A DNA stretch of 64,000 bases, from positions 80,021,627-80,085,626 of the forward strand of contig OX375878.1 of NCBI GenBank assembly GCA_947359465.1, in the 5' to 3' direction. The DNA is from Metellina segmentata. Taxonomy: Eukaryota; Arthropoda; Arachnida; Araneae; Tetragnathidae. The position numbers were made by a program, and so were the translations under genes. The notes below the pieces were generated by a model that saw nothing but the letters and a program-made list of their open reading frames with translations, was not told the origin of the DNA and did no database searches. Position 1 is the stretch's first letter. The number at the start of each line of letters is the position of its first letter. Of this stretch, positions 12,320-24,287 are shown piece by piece.

Positions 12320-12770
12320 AAAAGATAATTATGGGCACAGCCATCGACAACCGAAACCTGCCTGAAGCCAAAGTAACAAATGGCAAAACAGTCTCTCGTC
12401 GAATCTCGAGTCCGAATCCCTCCTAAAATCCACGTTCGCTTCGCAGAATCGCCGCTGACGACGAGAGGGGGGTGAATTCCGAGCCCTCTAGAGATGTTTA
12501 TGTCCTCTCCAGAACAGAAACACCCCCACACAGATGCGAAAACCGTCTGTCATGCCGACTTGAGTCCCCCACAGCAAAACTTGATCCCAGACATGGGATT
12601 AGGGAACCGACGGAAACTCCAGCTGTGTATGGATCAAATGGAACGCCGGGCCGCCGACGAGCCGCACGTGCAAAGTCTGAAGTTGTTTTTGCATTTCGAA
12701 ACATTCCAGCGTCCACTTGTTAGGGAAAAGGGTCGGCTAGTACCATATGGTACAGCGCTTGCCCACAATT
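12320..12770. other. GC-rich island of unknown class
   Basis: This block is much richer in G and C than its surroundings and allows open frames of 70-93 codons on both strands (for example 12494-12775 forward, 12280-12531 reverse). None has a domain I recognise. The reverse frame contains GGIRTRDSTRD, a word typical of translated repeats. It may be part of a mobile element with different base composition; the evidence for a real gene is weak. Confidence 0.4.
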
Positions 12771-12994
12771 TTTAGGGAAACTTGATTCTTACACGATATT
12801 TATCAATATTCAGTGGCTTAGAGTGGCAATAGAATTTGCGTTTGATTATCAGCGGCGTTCATTCCAAGTCAGAAAGTTCTGTGATTGTCGTCATTTCCAA
12901 AATTTTAATATCGGATAAAGATTTCGATTGATAATATTTCATTCATATCACATAACGTATCAAAATCACCCATCCAGAAAAATACATTAAGTAG

Positions 12995-13265
12995 GCAATT
13001 GAATTAACATGGCACTGGAGCCACACAACGGGCTATTTGGTACGGTACGGAATCAATCTCGAAGGTAAAGATACAATGACAACGCCTCGTAATTTTGAAC
13101 CACGGTCAGACGAAGAGAGCAACGCCTGAGCTCGTACCATGCTTTTCCAACTTCCTCACCAAGCTAACATGAGGACATTTGATTCTACAACAGGTTTAAA
13201 GTGGACCAGCCCCCGTGCACAAGACAGGGTTTGACTAGGCGGAGTTTCGAACTTGTAACCCCAGG
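12995..13265 (-). mobile_element. tRNA-derived SINE, nearly full
   Basis: Read in reverse it starts with a box-B-like GGGTTACAAGTTCGAAAC near 13245-13265, passes through CTGACCGTGGTTCAAAATTA near 13095, and ends in the family tail CCCGTTGTGTGGCTCCAGTG near 13015-13040. It is diverged from the other copies and its box A region is poor. Confidence 0.72.
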
Positions 13266-13352
13266 TACAATTATATTAAGTGTTCTGCAACACAACTCTA
13301 AGCTATTGCAATTGTTCTGCAGACATTTTGTCCGATTTTTGAAAACTGTAGT

Positions 13353-13379
13353 AAAAAAAAAAAAAAAAAAAAAAAAAAA
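13353..13379 (+). repeat. Poly(A) run, 27 bases
   Basis: An uninterrupted run of 27 A. It is not adjacent to a recognisable retroelement end in the right orientation, so its origin is unclear. Confidence 0.95.
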
Positions 13380-13545
13380 CAGACGTAAAACACAATTATC
13401 GACTAAATATGTCATTTATGATGAAACATCAAAATTAATTATCTTACTTTATTTATTTAAAACTAAGGCATACTTTCAGTATTTACAATTCGGCCGATAA
13501 TTTTTGAAGTAAAATATTTTGTTATTGACATAGAATATGTGTTAT

Positions 13546-13764
13546 TTATAAAGTGTTTGTGGTAATTTGGTCCAAACATAGAAAAAAGGCTGCTATTAGT
13601 AATTTACTTTCCGTTTTATGGTCATGCGGTACACCAAAAATAAACATACGCATATCAGTTGTCCCAGTGACTGCATTATCTCCTTCAACAACATTGGTTC
13701 TTTTGCTAACAATTTTATCTATTGTTGATCCCCAAGATTCACAAATTGCTTCAGACAGAGGCAC
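13546..13764 (-). pseudogene. Relic of a transposon-type C-terminal domain
   Basis: This reverse ORF of 72 codons reads MPLSEAICESWGS, then DKIVSKR and DMRMFIFGVPHDHK. The SEAICESWGS ... R.F.....P pattern is reminiscent of the C-terminal segment of uncharacterised transposon-encoded proteins, but I cannot name the family. The opposite strand carries a longer ORF (13553-13951) that I take to be a shadow. No start codon, upstream domain or inverted ends can be assigned. Confidence 0.28.
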
Positions 13765-13951
13765 AGACGGAACTGAAACCAGAAATGTAATTAATTTAGG
13801 GATATCTGACTACAATTTATTTATGGCTTGCTTTAAAAGAGCCTTCAGCTGGAAAAAGCATTCACTTTTCCTTCATTATTCAAGATTTTTTGTAAATCCA
13901 TGTAGTAAAATGAGTGTACTCAAAATAAAAATATTTTTTTTCCTGCTTTAG

Positions 13952-15806
13952 ACTGCGGAACCCATTGAAATTTTTTTATACATGAAAAAAAATCAGGAAG
14001 AATTCCCGATTCTTCCTTTAGCTCAGAATTGACATAATTTCTTGGGTATATTAAATACTCAAAATTAAACAGAACAATCGCGTACCATATGATGATGCCA
14101 GTTTCTTCCTCTTTTTAAAAATATAACTATATTGTTCTAACAGAAAATCAATGTAGCCTATAATCTTCTGGATATGCAAACAGAAGGGGGAAATCTTAGA
14201 ATTATCGTCTCGAAGTGTAGAGCGCAGTTTTTTCGAGCTCAAGTGAAGAGAAAGAAGACGAATGTCTTGAAATGTACTTTCTGAAGAAAACATATGAGTT
14301 GAAAGCTTTGTATTTCTGAAAAAAGATAAAGGCCAGGATGTTACACGTTTCCGTAATTCAAACATGCTTTTAGACTTGGAAATATGAATTAAGTGGTACT
14401 TCTTTATATACAAATAACTTTTAAGATTACGCAAGTAGCTTTCATATTCCCAAGATAAAATGTCAGATGACTGGACACAATATAGTGGGTTGGGGCGGTG
14501 TAGGAAGGCTGTTCCGTAGCCAGAGAAGAAAAAACGGTGTGGTAAGGAGTGCGCTTGTACTGCAGAACACCGTAACTTATGATTAAAAAAATAGATGGTA
14601 AAAATCTAAATTTGATCAAATGTAAAGGAAAATTGTTCTGCAACGTACGGTCTATTGCGTCCCTCGATTAATTAGAAAACTCAAATATTTCATTATTTTA
14701 TTTATACTTACTGTATCCGCCAATGTAAGAACTTAAGACATTATTTGAAATTTAGAGAATAATTATTTCAAATGTTTTATTCCTTTTCACTCAAACTTTC
14801 ACTGGATTACAAAGTATAGACTTTCGAAACTAAAAATAAACTGAAACATAAAAACGTTTCCGAGAAATCATTTAGTCATGTTCTCTTTCCTCCGAGATGC
14901 CTCCATTTATTGTATCAATGACAAAGTTACTTCTTTGAAAGGACACCAAGGACAAAAATCATTTCTGACACAGGTATTCTCATACATAAAATATTTCCTT
15001 TTGTATGCTGTAAAAGGAAAATAATTTGCCAAGGCTCACTGACGCATACTGAACTGAAACTCATGCCTGTAAGGTGATAAATCACAAGAACTTGGGATCG
15101 TGAGTATGCGTTTATCAATATTTGACGTCTGACATAACGGTTTACCCATTTCCTTAACTCGCTGTGGCATCCTTTAAAGTTGGTTTGTCGCTCATCGTTT
15201 ATCTTTCTAACATCGTTAAAATTTAGCTCAAATTCTTCCTCTTAGTGTCTGTACTACTTCGCTATTTTAGATTATGTTAGCTAATTACATAGGTGTGTTT
15301 GACAAAATCACAGATCTAAATTAAACAAGTTTTAATTGAGGTATAAGTTTACACATTTTTTTACTGAGGTGATCTTAAATATTTGTTTCAATTCTACAAG
15401 GATTCCAGAATTTATATAAGAATATCATAAATTAATCTGAAACACTAAATTAAGTTTGGCGTTGTTTATTTAAAATATGCGTAACGTCTTTCTAAAATTG
15501 GGACAATAATTTATAGAAATCAAGTATTGAGTGCTAGAAAGAGCATTAAAAAGCTAATTGTGTATTAAGAAACGAATTCATAACTATGATAAGTAATAAA
15601 TTCATAATGACAATGTGAATAAACTGAAAACAAAATTAAGAGCCTTTTTGTTTGAAGATATTGATGCGAGTGCTTGTGATCATTAATTATCTGTGTAACT
15701 GTAACCATTAATTTTTTTAGCGAGGAATAGACAAAGTAAAAATTCTTAAGAATAAACGATTATTTAAAAAAAAAATGTTGTTAAATTTTTAGTGATTTTT
15801 GAAATA
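13952..15806. other. No recognisable gene
   Basis: AT-rich sequence. The reverse ORFs at 14051-14434 (127 codons) and 14404-14643 have no motif I recognise and no supporting context. Confidence 0.5.
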
Positions 15807-16455
15807 CTAGGGGGCCTGCCCCCTGCTCGCTAACGCTTGCCAACTCCTGGAGGATTGCTTCGCAATCCTCATTGGTTCGCTGCGCGAACCTATGCTCGCT
15901 TCGCTCGCCTGAATGAAGACATGTGTCCTAGCAGAAGGGATTGTTTACAAAATATGTTACCAAAAAAATGTTTTCAAATCTAAATTTGCTGTATTACAGA
16001 ATATATATATATAGTATCTCTAAAATCAGAATTCAAATGAAAACTTTGTACAAATTTTGACTCGAAATGTGAGCGTTGCTTTGGAAATTGAATACCCAGC
16101 ATGTTGTTTGTGTGTACATTTTTCCAGCACTCAAACGACCCACACTTTTTCATTGAGTTTGTTGCCGAAAGTTGTAGTGCAAGCGTCTTGTTGAACTATA
16201 ATTGTTGGCCCTGAAAAGGACCGTTTTTTAAATGGCCCTGAAAAGATCCTCCGCCTTCTTTGATTTCTATTATAAACTAACTGCAACAGCTCATTAAAAT
16301 TTCCTTTTTTTTTTCAATAAAATTTCATCCGATAACGCTATGAATTCAATCGATGCGCGAGACTTCGCGATAAACAAACAATCGTACAGTGTTGCCAAAA
16401 CGCGATTACAAATAACGTCTTTTTGCGTGCCACGTAAGATAATTATATATATAGA
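15807..16455 (-). mobile_element. Non-autonomous Helitron, 649 bp, copy 1
   Basis: Read in reverse it begins TCTATATATATAATTATCTT and ends GGGGGCAGGCCCCCTAG, with a strong terminal hairpin just before CTAG. The outer bases are A before the 5' TC and T after CTAG, with no duplication. GC-rich palindromic words (GGATTGCGAAGCAATCC) precede the 3' end. Copy 2 at 34933-35582 aligns along its whole length. There is no Rep or helicase ORF, so it depends on an autonomous Helitron elsewhere. Confidence 0.93.
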
Positions 16456-16991
16456 TTGTTCGCATGTTGAGATGGAAAAAATAGCAACATATTTTAACAT
16501 TTAAAAAAATTTATTATTAACACAAATTTATTATTTATTTTTTATTTTACCCTCGGCAAGGAGTGTTTGTTGTTAGAAGAAAGCATCAACGGAATAGTCA
16601 ACTGCAAATTCTGATTTTATTATCACCGTACTTTGTCTTAAATACGTGGCTTAAATAGGAAATCAAACATAGCGCACATGCGCAGTAGATTACTTGAAAG
16701 CATAGGTTGGCAAGATAAGACAATTATTCACATTTATTTATTTCATGCTAAAATTGGAATGCAATGTTCAATAGGTTTTAAAACTGTGTTTAAAATGTGA
16801 AGCACTGACTTTTTTTTAATAGAAAAATTATATTATTTCTCATATATATTAAGTTATATAAATGCTATTCCACAATTAAATATATAAAGTTTGTTAAAAG
16901 GCAGAATGAAAATGTCTGTCGATTTAATATTACTAAATATTCATTAAGTGTAATATTATGTGCTAGCGAAAGTTATCAAATACTTACATTA
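16456..16991. other. No recognisable gene
   Basis: AT-rich spacer between two Helitrons of different families. Confidence 0.5.
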
Positions 16992-17800
16992 TCTATATAC
17001 ATAAAATTGAAATACCCCTTACTTACTGGCTCGCTCACTCATCACTGTATCTCAAGAACTACAAGTCCTAGAAAGCTGAAATTTTGCAGGGTAATTCTTC
17101 TTATACCGTAAGGGTGCACTAAGATATGAATTTGAAAAATTCGACTTGGAGGATGGCCTATAAAATTGACCAAGGCCTAAGCCAAAAGCAATTTGAAATA
17201 GCTATAGAAATAACATTGATTATAAAACGATTGCTATACGCAGCTCAGATTGCTTTTTTTACCACTGTTGATCGAAAAAAAATTTAAAAAAATCAAATTA
17301 TAATATTCATGTTTGAACTGACTTTTTACATCTTCCCATGTTTAAAATAATATTTATAAATATTTGATTGATGAACAAAGAATATTTAGAATATTTAATC
17401 TTACATTTATTTAAATTTGATAATGGAACAAGAAAGTCTAAAACAAAGCGTAATTTTGCTTTTCGGTATCTGGCAACGTCTGAATTAATGTTTCATTTTT
17501 TTAATTTAATTTAGAATTCTTTGTTTGGATATTTGAGTTGACAGCGAGATGTTACAGCCATACTTGAGAATTCTTTTTGCTTATAAATCATTATTATTTT
17601 TATCAATATTGTTCGTCTTTTGCCGAATTGTTCTATTTCAGAATATACTCTGTAAGTTGAAATATAACACGTTCAAACATAATTTTTTTTCATAATTCTG
17701 CATTTTTTTCAAGGTTTGGAATTTTGTTTCCGTTTGCCTTTATGTGTTTCGGAATATTACTTATTGCAGAAATATTATTCAAGAGTTAGATTTTATTTAT
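16992..17800 (+). mobile_element. Helitron family 2, 5' part
   Basis: It starts TCTATATACATAAAATTG after an A and continues through CACTCATCACTGTATCTCAA and TATACCGTAAGGGTGCACTA. The same order of sequence is found in reverse from 54542 down to about 53700, inside a Helitron with a recognisable CTAG end. Similarity fades after about 17800, shortly before the inverted-repeat element at 17937, and no CTAG end was found, so this copy is 5' only or interrupted. Confidence 0.7.
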
Positions 17801-17936
17801 TTATTTCCTGCAAAATATCACAAGACATTGATAATTCCTTGGTGGTATATGTATATTTCGACTAACTTTCTTCAAATCTCTGGTTTAATGCGTAATGGGG
17901 TGTAGATTGCTGTATTATAATAAATAAAAGGTACAC

Positions 17937-18715
17937 CTACACTCTACGTTTATGAGGGATGGCAACTACTTGGCGATTTTTTGGTGCACTTCTAGTAGCT
18001 ACTTACGAAAAATTAAGGCAACCCATCTTTCGTAACGGTTGTGGTTTTCATGGCAACCTCGGCATACGGAAACTTTCACTTTTCATTTTGAATATTCTAA
18101 AAAGTTCTTCCAAAATCCGTTAAAGTCGTTTGATTTCATTGATTCGTTTGAAATTTTTTCTTTCCTCCCATTGGTTATTTTGTTTTTAACATATCCTTTG
18201 ATTGCATTGGTCCTTTTAAATCGTTTTCTGTGATACCATTGGTCCATTTATTTGTATTTTGACAGTTTTGGAATTTTTATTTTATTATAATAGTTTTACG
18301 ACAGGATTAAGAGTTTTGTTTTTTTGACCATTTTTGTTTTCATTACTTTTTTACAAAAGAATTCTGACGTTATCAGGTTGTATTATTTCTTGCTTTTTTT
18401 TTCTTTTTCAACATGCCCACTGTATTTAGTGCAATTGATAAGCTTCAGGGTATTCTTACCCAACATTCGTAGTTTAGTTTCTCTGCTGGTTCACAAATGT
18501 ATTCTGATATGTGCTTAAGCTTGCTACTTTTTGTGAATGTTTTTAAAAAATATACTTTTCAAAATGTTCTGAAATGTGTTTAAAAAGTGTGTTGTAAAAA
18601 CAAAAAAATTTGTGACTGAAAATGAGTTAGGAAATAATTATTTCCTTGGCGACTTAAAAAGTGCGCCAAAAAAATCGCCAAGGTCGTTGCCATCGCTCAT
18701 AAACGTAGAGTGTAG
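17937..18715. mobile_element. DNA element with long inverted ends, 779 bp
   Basis: The left end (CTACACTCTACGTTTATGAG, then GGATGGCAAC and TTGGCGATTTTTTGG) is the reverse complement of the right end at about 18648-18715 with few mismatches over about 60 bases. No transposase motif is visible inside, so it is a MITE-like or internally deleted element. Target duplication and superfamily are unresolved. Confidence 0.8.
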
Positions 18716-18740
18716 CTGTTCCAAATAAAATATACACATC

Positions 18741-18992
18741 GCACCCCAGAAGGAAAGGGACACAACTCAAAATTGCAGAATTTGAGAAACATCAATTTAA
18801 AGGATACTATAAAACTTATATTGACATAGTAAAAGCTATTTTTCAATTTTAGGTAAGTATTTATGGTCGTAACTTCTATTATATTCTATAGAATAGTAAT
18901 ACAACACGCTGGGGCATCTCATACATATTTTCAATGAAATAACATCAAAATTTTTATTTTTTGACTTGTGTCACTTTTTTTTGCCGGGGTGC
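18741..18992. mobile_element. MITE, 252 bp
   Basis: The ends GCACCCCAGAAGGAAAGGGA and, reversed from the right side, GCACCCCGGCAAAAAAAAGT are imperfect inverted repeats that both continue into GACACAA(C/G)TCAAAA. A CATC word beside each end might be a target duplication. There is no ORF. Confidence 0.6.
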
Positions 18993-19196
18993 GCCATCAA
19001 AATATTTAAGCGTGTAATTTCTCACTTTAAAATAACAACTTGATTGTAAAACGATTTTAAAAATGGCACATAATTCACATTAGTAGTTTCCAAGTTATGA
19101 TATTTTCTGAAAAACAAAAGCAATTTACCTTTCAATGGTTTTTACAGGCGGTAAACTTGAACAACGGCTTTTCTATTGATCATGGTATAGTATTTT

Positions 19197-19285
19197 AATT
19201 AACATCGCACTCACTCTGCGCACTGGAGCAACACAACTAAATATATATGACGGTTGGGGATCAACCTTTTCTCTTGATGGATAGT
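19197..19285 (-). mobile_element. SINE tail fragment
   Basis: GCGCACTGGAGCAACACAAC followed by GACGGTTGGGGATCAACC is the reverse of the family tail (compare 39955-40015). Confidence 0.6.
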
Positions 19286-19551
19286 ACAGTATTAAAATAA
19301 TTATTAAAATGATGCAAAGAATATTTAGCTGTATGACGCTTAAAGAAGTCTGCAGATCAGAAAATAAGAAATGGCTTCCGCATTGGCTCTGATTGAAACA
19401 TTTCAAACTCCACCCACAATTAGGGACTGGCTTTCCCACTGGAGCGCTATACGTCATGGCTTCAGTGAACCCTCTGTATACTACTTCTCTGTGGTATAAA
19501 TTATAAAATAATGTATAATTCAGCACAAAAGATCCTCACGAAAAATGCATG

Positions 19552-19695
19552 TGAGGAAGTTTTTAGAGTGGTTGGTGTCAGATGTTGACCTCATCATCAT
19601 GGTTCAAACTTACGAGTTGTTGTCTTTGAATCTTTCCTTTCGGTACAGTCACTACTAGCCCATTGTGTTGCTTCAGTGCGACTTAAATTCAACTG
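19552..19695 (+). mobile_element. SINE, 3' half
   Basis: Contains GGAAGTTTTTAGAGTGGTTG, TGTTGACCTCATCATCATGG, CTTTCCTTTCGG and CCCATTGTGTTGCTTCAGTG in the family order. The tRNA-like head is missing. Confidence 0.65.
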
Positions 19696-20070
19696 TATAC
19701 CTATCGAAAAATACAAACATTTACTCTTTCATTTGATATTATGCATGAAATATTAAGATAAAATCCAGCTTTTTGGTTAGTTGGTGTTTGAGTTGCTTGG
19801 TTTGGTATAAGTCCATTGGTTATATTAGGGGCAGATTTAGCGAAAAATTGCCGTTCCACTATTTTTTACCTTAGCACCAATTTTAACTGACAGTTTATTT
19901 TCCAAGCCAGAAATTATAGCATTGATTACGAATAGGAGAAACAAATAATCAATTTCGACGATTGCCACATATGATTTTTAGTATGAGAGTCATTTCTCCT
20001 GTCAAGTTTTCTATCCTTCAAGAAGTGGACTATCTAGTGTCATCCAACAGCTCATCAGAGTTCCACTGTA
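19696..20070. other. No recognisable gene
   Basis: AT-rich spacer up to the TA that borders the pogo-like element. Confidence 0.5.
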
Positions 20071-21773
20071 GGGGAAGACTGGGTACAATGAAACAAAATT
20101 TACAAATTATTTTTTCCTATCCATGATAATTTTGCATGCACTAAAATATAATTAATTCATACTTTTAATCTTGTATTTTCCCCATCTAAATAAATTTTTA
20201 TTTGGTTCGAAGCAATATCTTTATGCTTGAAAAATAACAAAAAGTAAATGACTCATAGTGTTTCATTGTACCCCATATGCCGGTGTACAATGAAATACAT
20301 ACTGGGGTACAATGAAACACTCCAAATGACGCAAGCAATTTTCACCCTATATAGTTTATTTTAATCACATTCGACTTCATTTAAATTTATGATTTCTCCA
20401 ATAGAATACATTTTCTTATGTTTCATTCACCCTCCTTGATTAAAACATACCTAATCATTTATACAGATACTGCTTGTGTCACATAAGTTATGTGTGGATA
20501 TCTCATTCTTAGAACTTCGGTAATCAGCTGGATCTAGAAAAAAACCTGGATCATCGTCAGGTCTGTAGGAGGTAGTTTGTTTTGAAAACCATACTTTCTT
20601 AGTTTTTTTCCTCTTTTTACTTTCTAATTGCTTAACAAGAGCATTTTTTTACTGGCGTGGTTAGAACAAAACTCTTTTTTTTTCTGTTTTCCTACTCTTA
20701 CTACTTTTCTTGGACCAGCCTTTAATCTCTTTTTAAGTAAGGTTTTATCTCTTGAGGAGAAATGTATTTCCTCACAGGTTGAGAGCTAGTGCATGATGTA
20801 TAAACAGTTGCTGAACAATCTGCAGTCTATGATTCTGATCTACTAATGGCAAGATCCACCACTTCTGGATTCTTGGGTTTTGTCTGTCTGGTCTTCAGTT
20901 TCATTAGTCAGCTCTTCAGTTTCATTGTTTGAACATGGAAATAATTTTCAGTAGGACTAGGCTTATCTGACATGTACGAACACAAATAATCTTCTTCACA
21001 AAACATTTCTCTATTGAAAGACCATATTCCAGTCTCTGAATAATATTTTGTAATATTTTGTGGAGTGAAAGACTTACAATAAGCAGTGCCAAGCAAAGAA
21101 GATTTCTCATATATAGATTGTATGACCTGGAATACACAGCATCCAATCACTTGCAGCTAGATTGAAAATTTTTTTAAGTGACTTGAACACAGTTTTGTCT
21201 AAAGGCTGCAATTTGTTACTGGTATGTCGGTACAGGGTTACAACAATTCTGTTATCTTTCGTAAAATTTAGATTTTATTTATATTAGTGACAACGAGAAA
21301 TATGTTATTTTATATCAGTGATATTATATTTACCAGTGATATATTACTTCAAGTAAATGCATTCACCTGGGGCACAATGAAACATGTTTCATTGTACCCC
21401 GTCTGCAAGTGCTTCATTGTACCCCGTACTAAGGTCACTAAATAGAAAATATTTTCAAACATCTAATATTTATTTTTTTTAATTTTGGTTTTGGAGGCAT
21501 GAAGACAACAACACAAAGATAACAATGTATAGAAAAAATAATTATTACATATAACAACGAGGGAAAAAAATCAAAATTACTTTTAGTAAAGAAACTTACT
21601 TTCAATGGTGAAAAACCAAGAATCTTCTATTGCTAATGTTGTAGAAGTGCGAATGTATCAAAATCACATCAGTAATTGGAACGCATAGTTGCATAACATA
21701 TGTATAAATTGCAACTTTCTGTGACAAATTTTACTGATTTTAGAAGTAATGTTTCATTGTACCCCGTTTTCCC
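20071..21773 (-). mobile_element. Pogo-like transposon, 1703 bp, degraded
   Basis: The inverted ends are GGGGAAGACTGGGTACAATG on the left and, reversed, GGGGAAAACGGGGTACAATG on the right, flanked by TA on both sides (20069-20070 and 21774-21775). The core GGGGTACAATGAAAC is repeated inside on both strands near 20258-20320 and 21370-21425, making a set of subterminal repeats. A reverse-strand fragment of a DDE transposase lies within. TA flanks and protein type fit the pogo branch of Tc1/mariner. Confidence 0.85.
20908..21215 (-). pseudogene. Pogo/Tigger-type DDE transposase, C-terminal part
   Basis: Reading in reverse gives HTSNKLQPLDKTVFKSLKK near 21160-21215, then after a frame change TGIWSFNREMFCEEDYLCSY near 21000-21060. 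The pairing of H(T/S)S.KLQPLD with TGI.PFN.d.F.eeDF is characteristic of pogo-like DDE endonucleases; the D in QPLD lies just before the third catalytic acid region. The N-terminal DNA-binding part and the first catalytic residues were not found, consistent with an internally deleted, inactive copy. Confidence 0.72.
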
Positions 21774-22644
21774 CTATTGTATCATATTGAATGAAAGTTC
21801 GTATTTAGTAGCATGTACACGAATTTTAAAAATTAGTCATATATTATTTTATTATTGACTCACCGTCAAGGCTTTCTGTTTACAATATTTTAATGGACTA
21901 TTGAATGATGACGTCAACAAACCAAGAGGGAAATTCCTATAACTTTAGGGTTGAAGTAAGCCAGTAACTGACTGGTGAAAGATCAACTATTCGGTCGCTA
22001 TTTACGAAACGGTTACATTCAACAACACTCATAGAACTTTTTGAAAGTTAATAGGAACATCAGTACTTAGACTGGCATTTAATGAAATCGAAATTGAACG
22101 GATTACTATCTACTGAAAAATCATGGAGATGAAATTGAATAAGTGATTCCGACATTATTTCAAATGAGTTTGAATGCTCAATATCACAATGTAATTCTAT
22201 TCAAGACAGACAAGACTTTCATCAATCTCGAACCCAACAACCAACTCGAATATAACGTCCATTTTAATCATATCTCCCTCAGAGTATTTAGTCCAACGGA
22301 AATAGTATTTAAAAGTTCCTACTATTTCATGTACGAACAGAAATTGAAATCCGGAATTGCTTAGTGTTATGTAAAATGAGATAAATAATCTTATGCCATC
22401 GCATTCATTATATGTAACAAGTTTTAAAAATATTAAACACACTAAATGAGTACACAATTTAACAAGCTAATTATAAATTACAGCGTCGTGAATTAGAATA
22501 ACAAAGATACGCGGTGTAGTTTAAATAAATTAATGTATACAAATATGTCTACAATTAACACCAATTAATTTGGAAAACATAATGTTAGCATTAAATGACG
22601 CACTCAGCTCCAAATAAGTGTCAATCATGTTAAAGTAATACTTT
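21774..22644. other. No recognisable gene
   Basis: AT-rich. ORFs at 22143-22364 and 22197-22457 overlap on opposite strands and show no motif. Confidence 0.5.
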
Positions 22645-22748
22645 TTTTATTAAAACAATTAATACAATTCTTATTATAACAACTTATAACAACAATTTTT
22701 ATTAAAACAATTAATACAATTCTTATTATAACAACTTATAACAACAAT
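22645..22748 (+). repeat. 52-bp tandem repeat, about 2.3 copies
   Basis: ATTAAAACAATTAATACAAT recurs at 22649 and 22701 and, slightly changed, at 22753. The third unit passes straight into the dispersed repeat, whose 5' edge is therefore part of the array. Confidence 0.9.
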
Positions 22749-22915
22749 TTTTATTAAAACAATTACTACCAGAGGCATCTTAAAACCGTTACATGATTAC
22801 TTTAATAAAACTTCTTAGTTCCCAGTGAAATATGAAAAACGCCAAACCTGTCATTTATATTTTCTCAGTCTGATTATTAGAATAAATTTCTCGGATTATC
22901 AGCTCCAAAACTTGA
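22749..22915 (+). repeat. Dispersed repeat, copy 2
   Basis: Matches 29-195 almost base for base. It lacks the Helitron-like ends that border copy 1 and so serves as the empty-site reference for them. Confidence 0.85.
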
Positions 22916-23639
22916 ATTTGAATACATTTTTTAAAAACTGCAGTCATTTCTGATAAAAAAAAGAAGGGCAATCAGCTTTTCTTAATGTTTATTTATGGTT
23001 GTCAAGGTGAGAACATCATAATTTTTATTTTTTGACAGAGAGATAAATCTTTCCTTCAGGCAAAATGGCGATTCTTTATTTCCAAGAACAGGCGTTTAAA
23101 CAACATTAAATCAAAACCTGTCTCGAAGCATCAAAATGGAACTATCAGCTTGAGGGCATGAACACATACTGTAAAAATGTTGTTCAGAGAACACAAATCG
23201 TAGTTTTGACTTGGGCTTTATGTTGGATTGTGGAATGAATGAAACAAGAAGTTTGAACGATTGTTGATTATGAATATTCAACAATCAATTTACAGATTGA
23301 ACCATTTAAATGGAGTTTGATAGTAATTTTTGTTGGAAGATTGCTGTTGTTCAATGTTAATTGTAGCGTTAATTAATAGCCTTCGTATGACACCACTGAC
23401 TCAGTCTTCAATCCTAAGTTACATCGGTCCAAAGCTCGCTCAGCTCCGTAGAATTTCCACAAATTGCTAAATTTTTCCTGCGCTTAGTACACCTACCCAC
23501 TCTGTTCAAATGAAATATTAGGATCGAACATCCTTTGTACACACGACGTTATATATGTCTTCTGGAGGTTTCTTCAAGTTCTGAAATCACAAGACAAAAC
23601 AGTCCGTTGTAACGTCAGATTCTTCATGCATGCCCTTAA
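22916..23639. other. No recognisable gene
   Basis: AT-rich sequence holding only the short dispersed repeat at 23405-23470. Confidence 0.5.
23405..23470 (+). repeat. Short dispersed repeat, copy 2
   Basis: GGTCCAAAGCTCGCTCAGCT and neighbouring words match 4080-4170 in reverse complement. Confidence 0.5.
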
Positions 23640-24145
23640 CCCTTCTATGCATGATTTTTTCTTTATTGGTGAAATAAATCAAGGTGATATAATTCATGTT
23701 CAAAATTAAAGGAAAAATGGTTAAAAGAATCTTAGTATATATTTATAGTATAAATTTAGCAAAAAACAATATGATGGTATCATGTGGTATTTTTTAAATT
23801 AAACGCAAACTTTTTCAGAAATGGCTCAAAAAATAACAGAAACACATGTTACAAACCTTTCTTCCACTCATTTTCACTTTTTTAGCAATAGAAACTCAAA
23901 TATAATAAAAGAAAATTAAAAACGAAATCATACGTTTATTGCAACTACAACAAACAGCGGAATGACAACTTCAAGCTTGTTTTACTGATAGTGACACTTG
24001 CTTATTTTTGACAGCTATGTTTTTTTTATGCAATGGACATTAAAAAGGTATCCAGACACGATCAACTTAAAGTGAACTTGTTCTTTATATAATTTTTGGG
24101 CATTCAATGTTATGATGGAAATTTCCACCATTATGCAAAGAAGGG
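23640..24145. mobile_element. piggyBac-like MITE, 506 bp
   Basis: The ends are CCCTTCTATGCATGAT and, reversed, CCCTTCTTTGCATAAT, flanked on both sides by TTAA (23636-23639 and 24146-24149). A TTAA duplication together with CCC ends is the signature of the piggyBac superfamily. No transposase ORF is present. Confidence 0.85.
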
Positions 24146-24287
24146 TTAAGTACTACAATTTTAGAGACGTATTTACGTCAAAAATACCCCTATGAAGGAA
24201 TTAGTTCGAAGAACTTGAGAAACATTCTGTTTCTTTCAATCACAATTTTTTGCTTTCATTCACATTGTAGATATTGAGTAGAATATC

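Noticed and set aside
12735..12741. CGGCTAG followed by T, as at the Helitron-like ends at 28 and 226
   Set aside because: The bases before it do not match GGCGCAGC and no hairpin or empty site is available, so the match of seven bases is likely chance.
13201..13500. Forward ORF of 99 codons with a lysine-rich stretch
   Set aside because: The lysines come from the 27-base poly(A) run, and the start overlaps a reverse SINE.
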